A stretch of 64,000 nucleotides of DNA from positions 124,001-188,000 of the forward strand of contig JABJIC010000018.1 in assembly GCA_018661465.1 (NCBI GenBank). Direction: 5' to 3'. Below are positions 28,372 to 38,669 of the stretch, in pieces (the first letter of the stretch is position 1; each line of letters starts with the position of its first letter). The notes under the pieces were generated by a model. It did not search any database, was not told the origin of the DNA, and worked only from the letters and a program-made list of their open reading frames with translations. The position numbers and the translations under genes were made by a program. Source of the stretch: Gammaproteobacteria bacterium (GTDB lineage: Bacteria > Pseudomonadota > Gammaproteobacteria > Pseudomonadales > Pseudohongiellaceae).

Positions 28372-28884
28372 ATGACTAGTGAAGTAATAGCCAGCACCTC
28401 AAGCAAGGCAAGACAGCTAAACGCTGAAGAAATTGCCGAGATCGAGCATGAGATGACTTTATATCCCGACAAGAAAGCGGTCGGTTTGGAAGCATTGAAA
28501 ATAGTGCAGAAGCATCAGGGCTGGGTATCTGACGAGAGTCTTTTGGGCATAGCCAAGTATCTTGATCTTCCGGCAGCAGATCTTGAAGGGGTGGCAACCT
28601 TTTTCAATCTTGTCTTTCGCCAGCCAGTTGGAGACAACGTTATTTTGTTCTGTGACAGCGTTAGTTGCTGGATCATGGGCTGCGAAAATATGAAGTCGCA
28701 CATAAAGGACACATTAGGTATCGATTACGGCGAAACAACCGAGGATGGAAAATTTACTTTGATCCCGGTGCCGTGCCTGGGGGATTGTGATAGAGCCCCT
28801 GTAATGATGGTCGGTGAAGAATTGCATCGCAATCTGACGCCAGACTCTATCGATGAAATAGTTAAAAACGTACGCAGTAAGTAG
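28372..28884 (+). CDS. nuoE: NADH-quinone oxidoreductase subunit E
   Basis: Thioredoxin-fold subunit of the NADH-dehydrogenase module, binding [2Fe-2S] cluster N1a. Ligands are C94 and C99 (CDSVSC) and C135 and C139 (CLGDC). The helical N-terminal part contains LYPDKKAVGLEALKIVQ and HQGWVSDE. The 170 residues are normal. It starts 2 bases after nuoCD, and nuoF starts 13 bases after its stop. Confidence 0.96.
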   Translation: MTSEVIASTSSKARQLNAEEIAEIEHEMTLYPDKKAVGLEALKIVQKHQGWVSDESLLGIAKYLDLPAADLEGVATFFNLVFRQPVGDNVILFCDSVSCWIMGCENMKSHIKDTLGIDYGETTEDGKFTLIPVPCLGDCDRAPVMMVGEELHRNLTPDSIDEIVKNVRSK

Positions 28885-28897
28885 GGATAGTAAAGAA

Positions 28898-30178
28898 GTG
28901 GTCAGTAATCCATTAACAAAGAACATCGATATGTCCCGTGGACCATTGGACATAGCTGGCTATGAGTCAGCCGATGGATATCAAAGTCTGAAGACCATAG
29001 CCAAGGGTTTGAATTCGGTAGATGTTCTACAGCAGGTAAAAGATTCTGGGCTTAAGGGAAGAGGTGGAGCTGGATTTCCCACTGGATTGAAGTGGAGCTT
29101 CGTGCCTTCCGGAGATGGTGCGCCGGTTCAGAAATATTTGGTGGTTAACGCGGATGAAATGGAGCCAGGTACCTTTAAAGATAGATTGCTAATGGAGGGT
29201 GACCCCCATTTGCTTATCGAAGGAATGGTCATAGCGGCGTTCACTATTCAGGCTAGCAAGGCTTACATCTTTTTGCGTGGCGAATATGTTGTCGCTGAAA
29301 AAGCTCTCAAGCATGCTATTGCAGAAGCAGAGGCTAAAGGTTATTTAGGAAAGGACATTCTCGGTACCGGCTTCGATCTTGATATTGTTGTTCACACCAG
29401 TGCCGGCCGTTATATCTGCGGAGAAGAAACTGCATTGCTAAATGCATTAGAAGGCAAGCGAGCTAACCCTCGAGCGAAGCCTCCGTTTCCACAGGTTAGT
29501 GGTCTATGGGGAAAGCCGACCATTGTTAACAATGTTGAAACTATTTGTAATCTACCGGGAATTATCACCTACGGCGTGGACTGGTACCACGGCCTGACCA
29601 AAGGTAGTGATCACGGTACAAAGTTATTTGGAATAAGCGGAAAGGTAAAAACTCCAGGTTGTTGGGAGCTTCCTCTTGGACTACCAATACGACAAGTCAT
29701 TGAGGAATACGGCGGTGGCATGCAAGACGGCTTGGAGCTGCGGGCATTCTTGCCAGGTGGTGGTTCAACAGATTTTATGCTGCCGGAGCATTTGGATATA
29801 GCTCTGGATTACGATGAGGTGGCAAAGGTTGGGTCTCGCCTCGCTACAGGCACCATGATTATTTTGGACGATAAAACTTGCCCCGTTGGAATGATTGGCA
29901 ACTTGATGAAGTTCTTCGCCCATGAGTCTTGCGGCTTTTGTACTCCATGCCGAGATGGTCTGCCCTGGGTAGATACAATATTCAGAGAACTGGAAGCAGG
30001 TCGTGGCAGCGAAAAAGATTTACAAATTTTACATGAACACGTGGACTACCTAGGGCCAGGTCGAACATTTTGCGCGCTTGCCCCTGGTGCTGCAGCTCCT
30101 TTAGGAAGTGGTCTTAAGATTTTTAAAGAAGATTTTGAGCGACATATTAGCGGCAAGTGTTGCCCGTATAAGAAGTAG
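28898..30178 (+). CDS. nuoF: NADH-quinone oxidoreductase subunit F
   Basis: NADH- and FMN-binding entry subunit of complex I. GRGGAGFPTGLKW forms the FMN/NADH loop, GEYVVAEKAL and YICGEETALLNALEG follow, and ESCGFCTPCRDG carries three of the ligands of [4Fe-4S] cluster N3, with the fourth in RTFCALAPGAAAP. The start is GTG 28898; an internal ATG at residue 12 (28931) is also possible. The 426 residues match the family. The gap to nuoG is 45 bases. Confidence 0.96.
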   Translation: MVSNPLTKNIDMSRGPLDIAGYESADGYQSLKTIAKGLNSVDVLQQVKDSGLKGRGGAGFPTGLKWSFVPSGDGAPVQKYLVVNADEMEPGTFKDRLLMEGDPHLLIEGMVIAAFTIQASKAYIFLRGEYVVAEKALKHAIAEAEAKGYLGKDILGTGFDLDIVVHTSAGRYICGEETALLNALEGKRANPRAKPPFPQVSGLWGKPTIVNNVETICNLPGIITYGVDWYHGLTKGSDHGTKLFGISGKVKTPGCWELPLGLPIRQVIEEYGGGMQDGLELRAFLPGGGSTDFMLPEHLDIALDYDEVAKVGSRLATGTMIILDDKTCPVGMIGNLMKFFAHESCGFCTPCRDGLPWVDTIFRELEAGRGSEKDLQILHEHVDYLGPGRTFCALAPGAAAPLGSGLKIFKEDFERHISGKCCPYKK

Positions 30179-30223
30179 TGTTATGACGTGTTTGCGAATA
30201 AAAGTTAAAGGTTGGAGTGTCTG

Positions 30224-32953
30224 ATGGCGAAAATTGTTATTGATGGGGTGGACTACGAAGTAAACCCTGATAACAATCTGTTACAGGAATGTCTGTCGCA
30301 GGGCTTGGACTTGCCTTATTTTTGCTGGCACCCATGCATGGGTTCGGTAGGAGCTTGTCGTCAGTGCGCGGTAATACAGTATCGCGATGAGGATGATGAC
30401 AAGGGCATGTTGGTAATGGCCTGCATGACACCGCCAACCGACGGCATGATAATTTCCATTGAGGATGAGCAGGCGAAGTCGTTTCGTTCCAACGTTATTG
30501 AAAGCTTAATGATTAGCCATCCCCATGATTGTCCTGTTTGTGAAGAAGGGGGCGAGTGTCACCTTCAGGACATGACTTTGATGTCTGGTCACAATTATCG
30601 TCGTTACGACAAGGAAAAAGTTACCCATAGAAATCAATATCTGGGACCTTTCATCGGTCATGAGATGAATCGATGTATTACCTGTTACCGCTGCGTTCGT
30701 TATTACGATGATTATGCTGGTGGAACCGATCTCTCGGCTCAAGCCTCCCATCATCATGTCTATTTCGGCAGACACGAAGAAGGGGTGTTGGAGAGCGAGT
30801 TCAGCGGCAATCTGGTAGAGGTATGCCCTACCGGTGTATTTACCGATAGAACCTTTAGTGAGAACTACACCAGGAAGTGGGATTTGCAAACGGCTCCATC
30901 GATTTGTACAGGTTGTGCTGTCGGGTGTAACACAACACCTGGAGAGCGTTACGGTACGCTTAGACGGATCACCAACCGCTATAACAGCGACGTGAATGGA
31001 TATTTTCTCTGTGATAGAGGACGCTTCGGCTACGGTTATTCAAGTAGTGATCAACGATTTGCTGATCCTCTTCAGCGAAAAAATGAAACTGCTGAAATAA
31101 TGGATGATTCTGCTGTTCAGTCCATGTTGGATGGTTTTTCATCAGAAAACACTTCTGTAACAACGATTGGCATCGGGTCTCCTCGGGCGAGCACAGAAGC
31201 TAATTATGCGCTGCGCTGTTTAGTGGGAGCTGATAATTTCTTTTCCGGAATGTCTGACGAAGAATTTGAGTCTGCCAATTTAATTTTGCAACTAAACAAA
31301 GACAAAGCATTTCACAGCCCGAGCATTCGAGAAATTGAGCAGGCTGATGCGATATTGATCGTCGGAGAAGATGTAACTAATACAGCGCCTAGAATTGCAC
31401 TGGCACTTAGACAATCGGTGCGCAATAAGGCAATGGAGCTGGCTGATCAGTCAAGGATTCCTCGCTGGCAAGATGCTGCCGTTAGAGAGCTCGCCCAGCA
31501 TGACCGTAGCCCATTAAGTATTCTTAGTGGGTACAAGACACGTTTAGATGATGTAGCCGATGATGAAATTATTGACAGCATCCCTCGGTTAGCATCTTTT
31601 GCTCAGGCTATAGCGGGATCTCTTTCTGGTAAAGCTGAACAAATTCAAGTTGAGGACGGTCAGGTAGCTGCTGTTGAAAAAATTGCCGAGCAGTTGAAGA
31701 GTGCGAAGAGACCGCTTGTCATTGCCGGTAGCAGCCAAGGGGCAGAGTTAATTAAAGCCGCTGCAAATATTGCGAGAGCCTTGGGTGAAAGCCGTGCCGA
31801 TGGCGCTATTGATCTGTGCTTGCTTACTCCTGAAGTAAACAGCATGGGAATGGCGATGCTAAGCACTGAAGAGAATTCTTTAGGTGCCGCTTTAGAGAAG
31901 CTTCGAAGTGGAGAGGCAAGTAAGGTAGTCATTGTTGAGAATGATCTCTACAGGCGTGCACCACATGGCTTGGTTGATGAGGCTCTGGAAAAAGCTGAGC
32001 AATGTTTAGTAATTGACCAACTGCCAACAGCGACTACCGCAAAAGCGGATTTTGTTTTGCCATGCACAGCATTTGCCGAGCAAGAGTCGAGCTACATCAA
32101 TTACGAAGGCAGAGCGCAATTAAGTTTTCAGGTCCATAGAAACCATGCTCGCGCGAAGTCATCGTGGCAGTGGTTAAGTGCAGCGACTGAGGAAGGTATA
32201 GAAAGCCTGATGCATGATTGTGCTGATGCGGTTCCGGGGCTTGCGAAGCTATGCGAAATACTTCCGGATAAATCTCAGTTTGTCGGTGGCATGAAGGTGC
32301 CGCGTCAATCTCATAGGTATAGCGGGCGGACTGCTATGAAATCACACTTGGGTGTTCATGAGCCTAAACAGGCGGTGGACTCACAATCGGTTATGTCTTT
32401 TTCAATGGAAGGAATATCTTCTCAGAAAGACGCTTCTATTCTCGCGTCATCCTGGTCGCCGCAATGGAATTCGAATCAATCAATAAGCAAATTTCAGTCT
32501 GAAGTAAATGGTGAGCTCAAGCAGGGTCACACCGGAAAGTTAGTAATGGAGAGGAATGCTGAGGGAGCGTATCTGGAAGTGTCTGTTTCAGAAGATTCTT
32601 CTGCAGAGCTTCAGTTGTCCAGGGCTCATCAAATATTTGGCAGTGATGAGTTGAGCTCGCGCTCTTCAGTGATCAAGCAAAGAATGGTTGGCTCTTATCT
32701 CGGGATAAGCGAAGAAGATGCCCGCAGTAAAAGAATAAGGCAGGGCGACTCGATTGCTATCGTTGGAGTTGAAGCTTCACTGAGCGCTTGTATTAGAAGC
32801 AGTATAAAAAATGGTAGCGCGGTTATTTATTGTGACGAAACTATGGATAGTCACTCGCTGCCACGTTCGATAAATATTTCGAAGAGTAACAATGAAGTAC
32901 AGACGGGTATCAAAGGTTTAATCATTAGCGATTTAATGGACGAGGATAACTAG
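30224..32953 (+). CDS. nuoG: NADH-quinone oxidoreductase subunit G
   Basis: Largest peripheral subunit, with several iron-sulfur clusters. The N-terminal ferredoxin domain has C34, C45 and C48 (PYFCWHPC..GACRQC), then HPHDCPVCEEGGECHLQD, then CITCYRCVRYYDDYAGG. CTGCAVGCNT followed by a fourth cysteine in FLCDRGRFGYG makes the extra cluster (N7 type) found in E. coli and Pseudomonas. The molybdopterin-oxidoreductase-like C-terminal half (about 300-909) is much more divergent and rich in Ser, Glu and Ala. I start at ATG 30224, with GGAG 6 bases upstream, rather than the in-frame TTG at 30212, giving 909 residues. Confidence 0.95.
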   Translation: MAKIVIDGVDYEVNPDNNLLQECLSQGLDLPYFCWHPCMGSVGACRQCAVIQYRDEDDDKGMLVMACMTPPTDGMIISIEDEQAKSFRSNVIESLMISHPHDCPVCEEGGECHLQDMTLMSGHNYRRYDKEKVTHRNQYLGPFIGHEMNRCITCYRCVRYYDDYAGGTDLSAQASHHHVYFGRHEEGVLESEFSGNLVEVCPTGVFTDRTFSENYTRKWDLQTAPSICTGCAVGCNTTPGERYGTLRRITNRYNSDVNGYFLCDRGRFGYGYSSSDQRFADPLQRKNETAEIMDDSAVQSMLDGFSSENTSVTTIGIGSPRASTEANYALRCLVGADNFFSGMSDEEFESANLILQLNKDKAFHSPSIREIEQADAILIVGEDVTNTAPRIALALRQSVRNKAMELADQSRIPRWQDAAVRELAQHDRSPLSILSGYKTRLDDVADDEIIDSIPRLASFAQAIAGSLSGKAEQIQVEDGQVAAVEKIAEQLKSAKRPLVIAGSSQGAELIKAAANIARALGESRADGAIDLCLLTPEVNSMGMAMLSTEENSLGAALEKLRSGEASKVVIVENDLYRRAPHGLVDEALEKAEQCLVIDQLPTATTAKADFVLPCTAFAEQESSYINYEGRAQLSFQVHRNHARAKSSWQWLSAATEEGIESLMHDCADAVPGLAKLCEILPDKSQFVGGMKVPRQSHRYSGRTAMKSHLGVHEPKQAVDSQSVMSFSMEGISSQKDASILASSWSPQWNSNQSISKFQSEVNGELKQGHTGKLVMERNAEGAYLEVSVSEDSSAELQLSRAHQIFGSDELSSRSSVIKQRMVGSYLGISEEDARSKRIRQGDSIAIVGVEASLSACIRSSIKNGSAVIYCDETMDSHSLPRSINISKSNNEVQTGIKGLIISDLMDEDN

Positions 32954-32956
32954 GTC

Positions 32957-33913
32957 ATGACCTGGGAAGTTGGTTCACCACTTAGCATTATCAGCATACT
33001 GGCCGTAGTCATAGTAGTTGCTGCCATGCTTATCTGGGTAGAAAGAAGGTTGCTCAGTTTCTGGCAGGAGCGCTTGGGGCCGAACCGTGTGGGTTACTTC
33101 GGCTTGCTGCAAGTTGTGGCCGACATGATTAAAATTTTCTACAAGGAAGACTGGATTCCCCCATTCGCAGACAAATTTGGTTTCGTTCTAGCGCCTGCAA
33201 TTATCATGATGGTAATTCTATTGAGTTTTGCTGTTGTGCCATTTGCTCCTGGCGTGGGCGTAATCGACTCTAATATTGGCGTGTTGTTCATGTTGGCCAT
33301 GGCATCACTGGGAGCCTATAGCGTCATGTTAGGCGGACTATCGTCTAATAATAAATATGCTCTTTTGGGCGCGCTACGAGCGACCGCCCAGATGGTGAGT
33401 TATGAAGTTTTTATGGGTATATCCCTTCTTGGAGTGGTTGCGCTTTCGGGCTCATTCAACCTTCGGGAAATAGTTCTTGCTCAGCAGGACGGCTGGTACG
33501 TCATTCCTCAGTTCGTCGGCTTTGTGATTTTTCTAATCGCAGGCATTGCGGAGAGTCATCGTCTTCCATTCGATATTCCAGAGGCCGAGCAAGAAATTTG
33601 TGCTGGCTATCATACTGAATACTCCGGCATGAAATTTGGTATGTTCTTTGTTGGTGAGTATCTGGGTCTGGTACTGATCTCTTCGCTCATCACTGTATTG
33701 TTTTTTGGTGGTTGGTTGGGGCCTGCATTCTTACCGCCCATTATCTGGTTTTCTATAAAGGTTTTTTGCTTTATCGGTTTTTTCATTCTGTTGAGAGCTG
33801 CGGTGCCTCGTCCTCGCTATGACCAATTAATGAGTTATGGTTGGTTAGTGCTGCTACCGATATCCTTAATAAATCTTTTGGTTACGGCTGCCATTATTTT
33901 GAGTATGCAATGA
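32957..33913 (+). CDS. nuoH: NADH-quinone oxidoreductase subunit H
   Basis: Membrane subunit contacting the quinone channel, with eight predicted helices. [23 protein letters not shown] and [16 protein letters not shown] near the start are family signatures, as is the acidic loop [26 protein letters not shown], thought to link quinone reduction to proton pumping. The 318 residues are normal. It starts 3 bases after nuoG. Confidence 0.96.
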   Translation: MTWEVGSPLSIISILAVVIVVAAMLIWVERRLLSFWQERLGPNRVGYFGLLQVVADMIKIFYKEDWIPPFADKFGFVLAPAIIMMVILLSFAVVPFAPGVGVIDSNIGVLFMLAMASLGAYSVMLGGLSSNNKYALLGALRATAQMVSYEVFMGISLLGVVALSGSFNLREIVLAQQDGWYVIPQFVGFVIFLIAGIAESHRLPFDIPEAEQEICAGYHTEYSGMKFGMFFVGEYLGLVLISSLITVLFFGGWLGPAFLPPIIWFSIKVFCFIGFFILLRAAVPRPRYDQLMSYGWLVLLPISLINLLVTAAIILSMQ

Positions 33914-33940
33914 TGAACACAATACGTAGAGAGGTGCCCA

Positions 33941-34480
33941 ATGTTTACGCTATTTAAGGACACTCTTGTCAGCCAAGTTGTTACTCTCTGGAAGGTGTTC
34001 GCCAAAATCCTCGTCAAGGCGGACACAGTTCAATATCCTGAGGAACAACCTTATATGTTTCCGCGCTGGCGGGGACGGATAATATTGAGTAGGGATCCTG
34101 ACGGGGAAGAACGTTGTGTTGCCTGTAATCTTTGTGCGGTTGCCTGTCCTGTTGACTGCATAGCTTTGCAGAAAACCGAGGATGAAGAGGGGCGCTGGTA
34201 TCCCGAATTTTTTCGAATTAATTTTTCTCGCTGCATCATGTGTGGTTTCTGTGAAGAAGCATGCCCAACCAATGCTATTCAGCTCACACCTGACTTCGAG
34301 ATGGCTGAATATGTCCGGCAGGATATGGTTTGGGAAAAAGAAGATTTGCTGATTAGCGGAACCGGCAAGTATCACGACTACAGCTTCTATAATGTTTGTG
34401 GAAAGAAGATCGGTGGTAAGGACAAAGGCGAAGCTCAGAACGAAGCTGTTCCGGTTAATGTAAGGAGCTTGCTGCCATGA
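33941..34480 (+). CDS. nuoI: NADH-quinone oxidoreductase subunit I
   Basis: Connects the peripheral clusters to N2 by two [4Fe-4S] clusters (N6a, N6b). Two ferredoxin motifs are seen: C59, C62, C65, C69 and C98, C101, C104, C108, each ending in Cys-Pro. An N-terminal amphipathic helix docks it to the membrane arm. The 179 residues match gammaproteobacterial NuoI. It begins 27 bases after nuoH and overlaps nuoJ by 4 bases. Confidence 0.96.
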   Translation: MFTLFKDTLVSQVVTLWKVFAKILVKADTVQYPEEQPYMFPRWRGRIILSRDPDGEERCVACNLCAVACPVDCIALQKTEDEEGRWYPEFFRINFSRCIMCGFCEEACPTNAIQLTPDFEMAEYVRQDMVWEKEDLLISGTGKYHDYSFYNVCGKKIGGKDKGEAQNEAVPVNVRSLLP

Positions 34481-34959
34481 TTATACTTTTCTATCTCGCA
34501 GGTGCCGTTGCTCTTATCTCCACTGTAGCGGTAATTTTACAGAGCAATATAGTACATGCCCTAATTTACCTCATTCTTTCATTGCTGGCGGTTGCTGTAG
34601 TTTTCTATACCCTCGGCGCTCCTTTTGCTGCCGTACTTGAAGCTATTGTCTATGCCGGCGCGATAATGGTGTTGTTCCTGTTTGTCATCATGATGCTCAA
34701 TCTGGGTAAGTTTAGTGTAGACCAAGAAAAATCCTGGACCTCAGGCAGAGTAATGCTTGTACCTGCAATCATGTCGGCAATTCTGCTAGCTCAGCTAATA
34801 AATGTGCTGCGCAATTATGAACACAGTATCGATGTTGTCGAGGTAGGAGTGTTAGAGGTCAGTGCATTGCTTTTCGGGCCTTATGTTCTTGCTGTTGAGC
34901 TTGCATCAATTTTACTACTGGCGGGACTGGTTTCCGCTTATCACTTGGCCAAGAAATGA
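34477..34959 (+). CDS. nuoJ: NADH-quinone oxidoreductase subunit J
   Basis: Five-helix membrane subunit of complex I. Signatures are [39 protein letters not shown] (broken here by the family pi-bulge region) and [11 protein letters not shown], then a terminal [19 protein letters not shown] helix. The 160 residues are normal. Overlaps nuoI by 4 bases; nuoK follows after 46 bases. Confidence 0.94.
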   Translation: MIILFYLAGAVALISTVAVILQSNIVHALIYLILSLLAVAVVFYTLGAPFAAVLEAIVYAGAIMVLFLFVIMMLNLGKFSVDQEKSWTSGRVMLVPAIMSAILLAQLINVLRNYEHSIDVVEVGVLEVSALLFGPYVLAVELASILLLAGLVSAYHLAKK

Positions 34960-35005
34960 TGGTTTACACGTTTGTTAACTGCAGAGTAGGTAAAGGATAA
35001 GAATC

Positions 35006-35314
35006 ATGGCATCCATACCTGTTGAACACGGATTGATTCTGGCGGCATTGCTATTTGCCCTCGGCTTAATTGGAGTGCTAACGCGACGCAACATCGTTTT
35101 TGTGTTGATGTCACTTGAAGTCATGTTAAATGCCAGTGGTCTGGCATTCATAGTAGCGGCTTCTCGATGGGGTCATGCGGAAGGGCAGGTAATGTTTTTG
35201 ATGATCCTTACCTTGGCTGCCGCTGAAGTGGCAGTCGGGCTGGGTTTGATAATTCAAATGTATCGACGTTTTCATACTGTAGACATAAACGTTTTAAGTC
35301 AGATGAAAGGATGA
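35006..35314 (+). CDS. nuoK: NADH-quinone oxidoreductase subunit K
   Basis: Three-helix MrpC-like subunit. The two membrane glutamates important for proton transfer are present: E38 ([11 protein letters not shown]) and E74 ([13 protein letters not shown]). The 102 residues match the family exactly. A good ribosome site (AAAGGATAAG) precedes the ATG. nuoL follows after 15 bases. Confidence 0.96.
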   Translation: MASIPVEHGLILAALLFALGLIGVLTRRNIVFVLMSLEVMLNASGLAFIVAASRWGHAEGQVMFLMILTLAAAEVAVGLGLIIQMYRRFHTVDINVLSQMKG

Positions 35315-35329
35315 GGTTAGAGAATCACA

Positions 35330-37180
35330 GTGCTTGATCTAATTTGGCTACTTCCAACTTTTCCCCTGCTGGGCTTTCTGAGCCTAGTGTTAACCAGTGG
35401 GAATTTGCCGAAGAAGGCTGTGGCCGTTATAGGCGCCGGCTCAATAGGCATGTCTTTCCTGGTTGCAGCGATCATCGCAGCTCAGTTTATTGCTTCAGGT
35501 GATGATTATTTTGTTATCGAAGTCTGGACATGGATGTCGGTGGGTGAATTTTCACCTGGTTTTGCTTTTTACCTGGACGGCCTCTCTCTGGTAATGATGC
35601 TTATCATCAGCGGAGTAGGCTTTCTGATTCATCTCTATTCAACAGGTTTTATGCTGGATGATCCCAGTTATAGCCGCTTCTTCTCCTATATGAATCTGTT
35701 TGTTGCCTCCATGTTGATGTTGGTATTGGCGGATAATCTTGTTCTTCTCTATTTGGGCTGGGAAGGAGTAGGACTTTGCAGCTATCTATTAATCGGCTTC
35801 TGGTATGAGAATCCTGCCAATGGATATGCGGCACGTAAGGCATTTATCACCACGAGAGTTGGCGATACCTCCATGGCGATCGGGCTATTCCTGTTGTTCA
35901 CCCAATTGGGCACTTTGAATATTCAGGACATGCTTCACGCGGCGGAAACTCAATGGCCTGTTGGTTCCGGTCTGGCGGTTGCGGCTTCATTGCTCTTACT
36001 TGGTGGTGCTGTGGGCAAGTCTGCTCAGCTACCGCTGCAGACATGGCTTCCTGATGCCATGGCGGGTCCAACACCAATTTCCGCATTGATTCACGCCGCG
36101 ACTATGGTAACGGCTGGTGTGTACCTGATTGCGCGTACACACATATTGTTTGAACTGGCTCCTAACGTTCAGTTGTTGGTGGCCTGGATAGGTTTAATCA
36201 CCTTGCTGATGGCCGGTTTCACCGCAATGACTCAGCATGATATTAAACGCATTCTGGCCTATTCAACCGTTAGTCAGATCGGCTATATGTTCCTTGGCTT
36301 GGGTGTTGGAGCCTACTCCGCATCAGTATTTCATCTGATGACCCACGCATTCTTTAAAGCCTTGCTGTTCCTCGGTGCAGGTACGGTAATTCTCAGCCTT
36401 CATCACGAACACGACATTTTCAAGATGGGAGGTAAGCGGAAACAACTTCCAATTGCCTTCGCTTCATTCTTAATTGGTTCCCTAGCATTGGCTGCGTTCC
36501 CATTCACTTCCGGTTATTTCAGCAAGGATGAAATCCTTATTGGAGCGCTGGAGATGGACGGTCCGGGCATCTGGTTATGGGCCGGCGGTGTCTTAGGTGC
36601 ATTTTTCACAGGAATCTACAGTTTTCGCCTTGTCTTTGTGGTGTTCTTTGGCGAGAGCAAAGCTCATCACGATGAAAAAGAGGTTGCTGGATTCAGTATG
36701 GCTACACCTCTCATTATTCTGATGGTGCTTGCATTATTTGGCGGCCTCATCAGCATCCCGGTGGACTCTGTGTTCAATCATGGAGGAGAGCACGAAGAGC
36801 ATCATATTAGTGCTCTGATGCACGGAATTATGATCGTGGTGCCGCTGTTGGGAATAGGGGTTAGCTACTTATTCTATATGTCTAAGACCTTCTCCATAGA
36901 GAACTTGATGTCATCCTCGCTGGCTAAGTCTCTGCACAAGTTCTGGTTCAGCGGATGGGGAATGGACGCGCTCTACCAATTCTTGTTTGTAAACCCCTTT
37001 TTGTTTTTAGCGCGGATCAATAAGAACGATTTGATTGACAGTTTTTATTCAGGGATCGTAGCCCTTACCAGAACTGCGAATGGTCTGGTAGCGCGAGCGC
37101 AAACCGGGCAGTTACGTTGGTATGTGATGACGGTGATTGGTGGAGTAGTGCTGATAGTTTGCCTGGGAGTATTGTTATGA
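35330..37180 (+). CDS. nuoL: NADH-quinone oxidoreductase subunit L
   Basis: Distal antiporter-like proton-pumping subunit with a long lateral helix at its C-terminus. The central motif LYLGWEGVGLCSYLLIG has the key glutamate; LPLQTWLPDAMAGPTPISALIHAATMV holds the conserved lysine/histidine region just after GKSAQ, and MTHAFFKALLFLGAG follows. The 616 residues are normal. The start is GTG 35330. The last four bases overlap the nuoM start. Confidence 0.96.
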   Translation: MLDLIWLLPTFPLLGFLSLVLTSGNLPKKAVAVIGAGSIGMSFLVAAIIAAQFIASGDDYFVIEVWTWMSVGEFSPGFAFYLDGLSLVMMLIISGVGFLIHLYSTGFMLDDPSYSRFFSYMNLFVASMLMLVLADNLVLLYLGWEGVGLCSYLLIGFWYENPANGYAARKAFITTRVGDTSMAIGLFLLFTQLGTLNIQDMLHAAETQWPVGSGLAVAASLLLLGGAVGKSAQLPLQTWLPDAMAGPTPISALIHAATMVTAGVYLIARTHILFELAPNVQLLVAWIGLITLLMAGFTAMTQHDIKRILAYSTVSQIGYMFLGLGVGAYSASVFHLMTHAFFKALLFLGAGTVILSLHHEHDIFKMGGKRKQLPIAFASFLIGSLALAAFPFTSGYFSKDEILIGALEMDGPGIWLWAGGVLGAFFTGIYSFRLVFVVFFGESKAHHDEKEVAGFSMATPLIILMVLALFGGLISIPVDSVFNHGGEHEEHHISALMHGIMIVVPLLGIGVSYLFYMSKTFSIENLMSSSLAKSLHKFWFSGWGMDALYQFLFVNPFLFLARINKNDLIDSFYSGIVALTRTANGLVARAQTGQLRWYVMTVIGGVVLIVCLGVLL

Positions 37181-38667
37181 TCCTGGCTGTATTAATCAGT
37201 GTTTTATTTGTCGGCGGAGTACTGGCTTGGCTATCGGAAAATTTGGATCCAAGTTTTCCGAAGGTAGTGGCGCTTACTACGATGTTGATTTCTGTTGCGA
37301 TCATGCTGACATTGCTTGGTGAGTCAGATAGTGAATGGGTCGCGTCATTGAACGCTCAATGGATTCCGCGTTTCGGAATCTCGTTCCATTTAGCTGCCGA
37401 CGGTCTGAGCACCTTACTTATTTTGTTAACGGGTTTCCTTGGGGTCATCGCTATAGGTGCTGCATGGGATGAAATAAATGACCGGTCAGGATTTTTCTAT
37501 TTTAATCTGCTTTGGACTCTTGCCGGGGTAGTAGGGGTGTTCACTGCTCTGGATCTGTTCCTGTTCTTCTTTTTCTGGGAAGTCATGTTGATTCCCATGT
37601 ATTTCATGATTGCCATTTGGGGTCATGAAAACAAAAATTATGCAGCGATGAAATTCTTCATCTTCACTCAGGTGACTGGGATGTTGATGTTGATATCCAT
37701 CCTGATGTTAGCCTATTTTCACTATATCCAATTCGGTTGGCTGAGCTTCGACTATTTCGACCTACTCAATGTGAGTACAAGCGGAACAGTATCCATGTGG
37801 ATGATGTTAGGGTTCTTTGCTGCATTCGCTACTAAGCTGCCCAGCATGCCATTCCATTCATGGCTTCCCGATGCTCATAGTCAGGCGCCCACGGCGGGCT
37901 CGGTGATATTGGCAGGTGTTTTATTAAAAACCGGCGCTTACGGCCTGATCCGATTTGCGGTTCCTCTATTCCCGGAAGCTTCCATGCAGTTCGCTCCAGT
38001 TGCGATGACTCTCGCTGTATTAAGCATTCTTTATTGTGCGAAAGTCGCCTTCGCACAAACTGATATAAAGAGGCTTATTGCCTATACCAGCGTTAGTCAT
38101 ATGGGCTTTGTCATGCTTGGTATCTATGCCTGGAATGAGCAGGCACTGCAGGGAGCCGTTATGACAATGCTGGCCCACGGCCTTAGTGCTGCTGCTTTGT
38201 TTATGTTGGCAGGTGGTTTACAGCATCGAATTCATACTAGAGACATGACACATATGGGAGGATTCTGGGCGAAAGTTCCTCGCATGTCATTCGCCGTATT
38301 GTTCTTCTCCATAGCTGCTCTTGGTATGCCTGGGCTTGGAAATTTTGTTGGAGAATTCCTGGCTTTGCTTGGCGCTTTTCAAGCCAGCATTCCATTAACC
38401 GTAGCGGCTGCATTCGGGCTTATCTTTGCCTCGGTGTATTCACTATGGGTAATTCAAAAAGTGTTTCATGGTGAATACAGAAATTCGGATTTCGATGATA
38501 GTCACCTCTCTGACCTGTCCCGGCGAGAGATGGTGTACGTCGCTTCTATGATGTTTGGCCTAGTTTGGATGGGGATGTATCCCCAGAGTTTTCTCGACAT
38601 GTCCGAGGCGACCATTCAAGGGTTGTTAACTGCCACTGAATCCATTACTTCGATGGCGCAGAATTAA
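37177..38667 (+). CDS. nuoM: NADH-quinone oxidoreductase subunit M
   Basis: Second antiporter-like subunit. It contains FFFFWEVMLIPMYFMI (pumping glutamate), LPSMPFHSWLPDAHSQAPTAGSVILAG, the SHMGFVMLG helix and GNFVGEFLALLG. I chose ATG 37177, overlapping the nuoL stop by 4 bases and giving MILAVLISVLF; the frame extends back to 37117 inside nuoL, but those 20 residues are not membrane-like. The result is 496 residues. nuoN starts 2 bases after its stop. Confidence 0.95.
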   Translation: MILAVLISVLFVGGVLAWLSENLDPSFPKVVALTTMLISVAIMLTLLGESDSEWVASLNAQWIPRFGISFHLAADGLSTLLILLTGFLGVIAIGAAWDEINDRSGFFYFNLLWTLAGVVGVFTALDLFLFFFFWEVMLIPMYFMIAIWGHENKNYAAMKFFIFTQVTGMLMLISILMLAYFHYIQFGWLSFDYFDLLNVSTSGTVSMWMMLGFFAAFATKLPSMPFHSWLPDAHSQAPTAGSVILAGVLLKTGAYGLIRFAVPLFPEASMQFAPVAMTLAVLSILYCAKVAFAQTDIKRLIAYTSVSHMGFVMLGIYAWNEQALQGAVMTMLAHGLSAAALFMLAGGLQHRIHTRDMTHMGGFWAKVPRMSFAVLFFSIAALGMPGLGNFVGEFLALLGAFQASIPLTVAAAFGLIFASVYSLWVIQKVFHGEYRNSDFDDSHLSDLSRREMVYVASMMFGLVWMGMYPQSFLDMSEATIQGLLTATESITSMAQN

Positions 38668-38669
38668 TT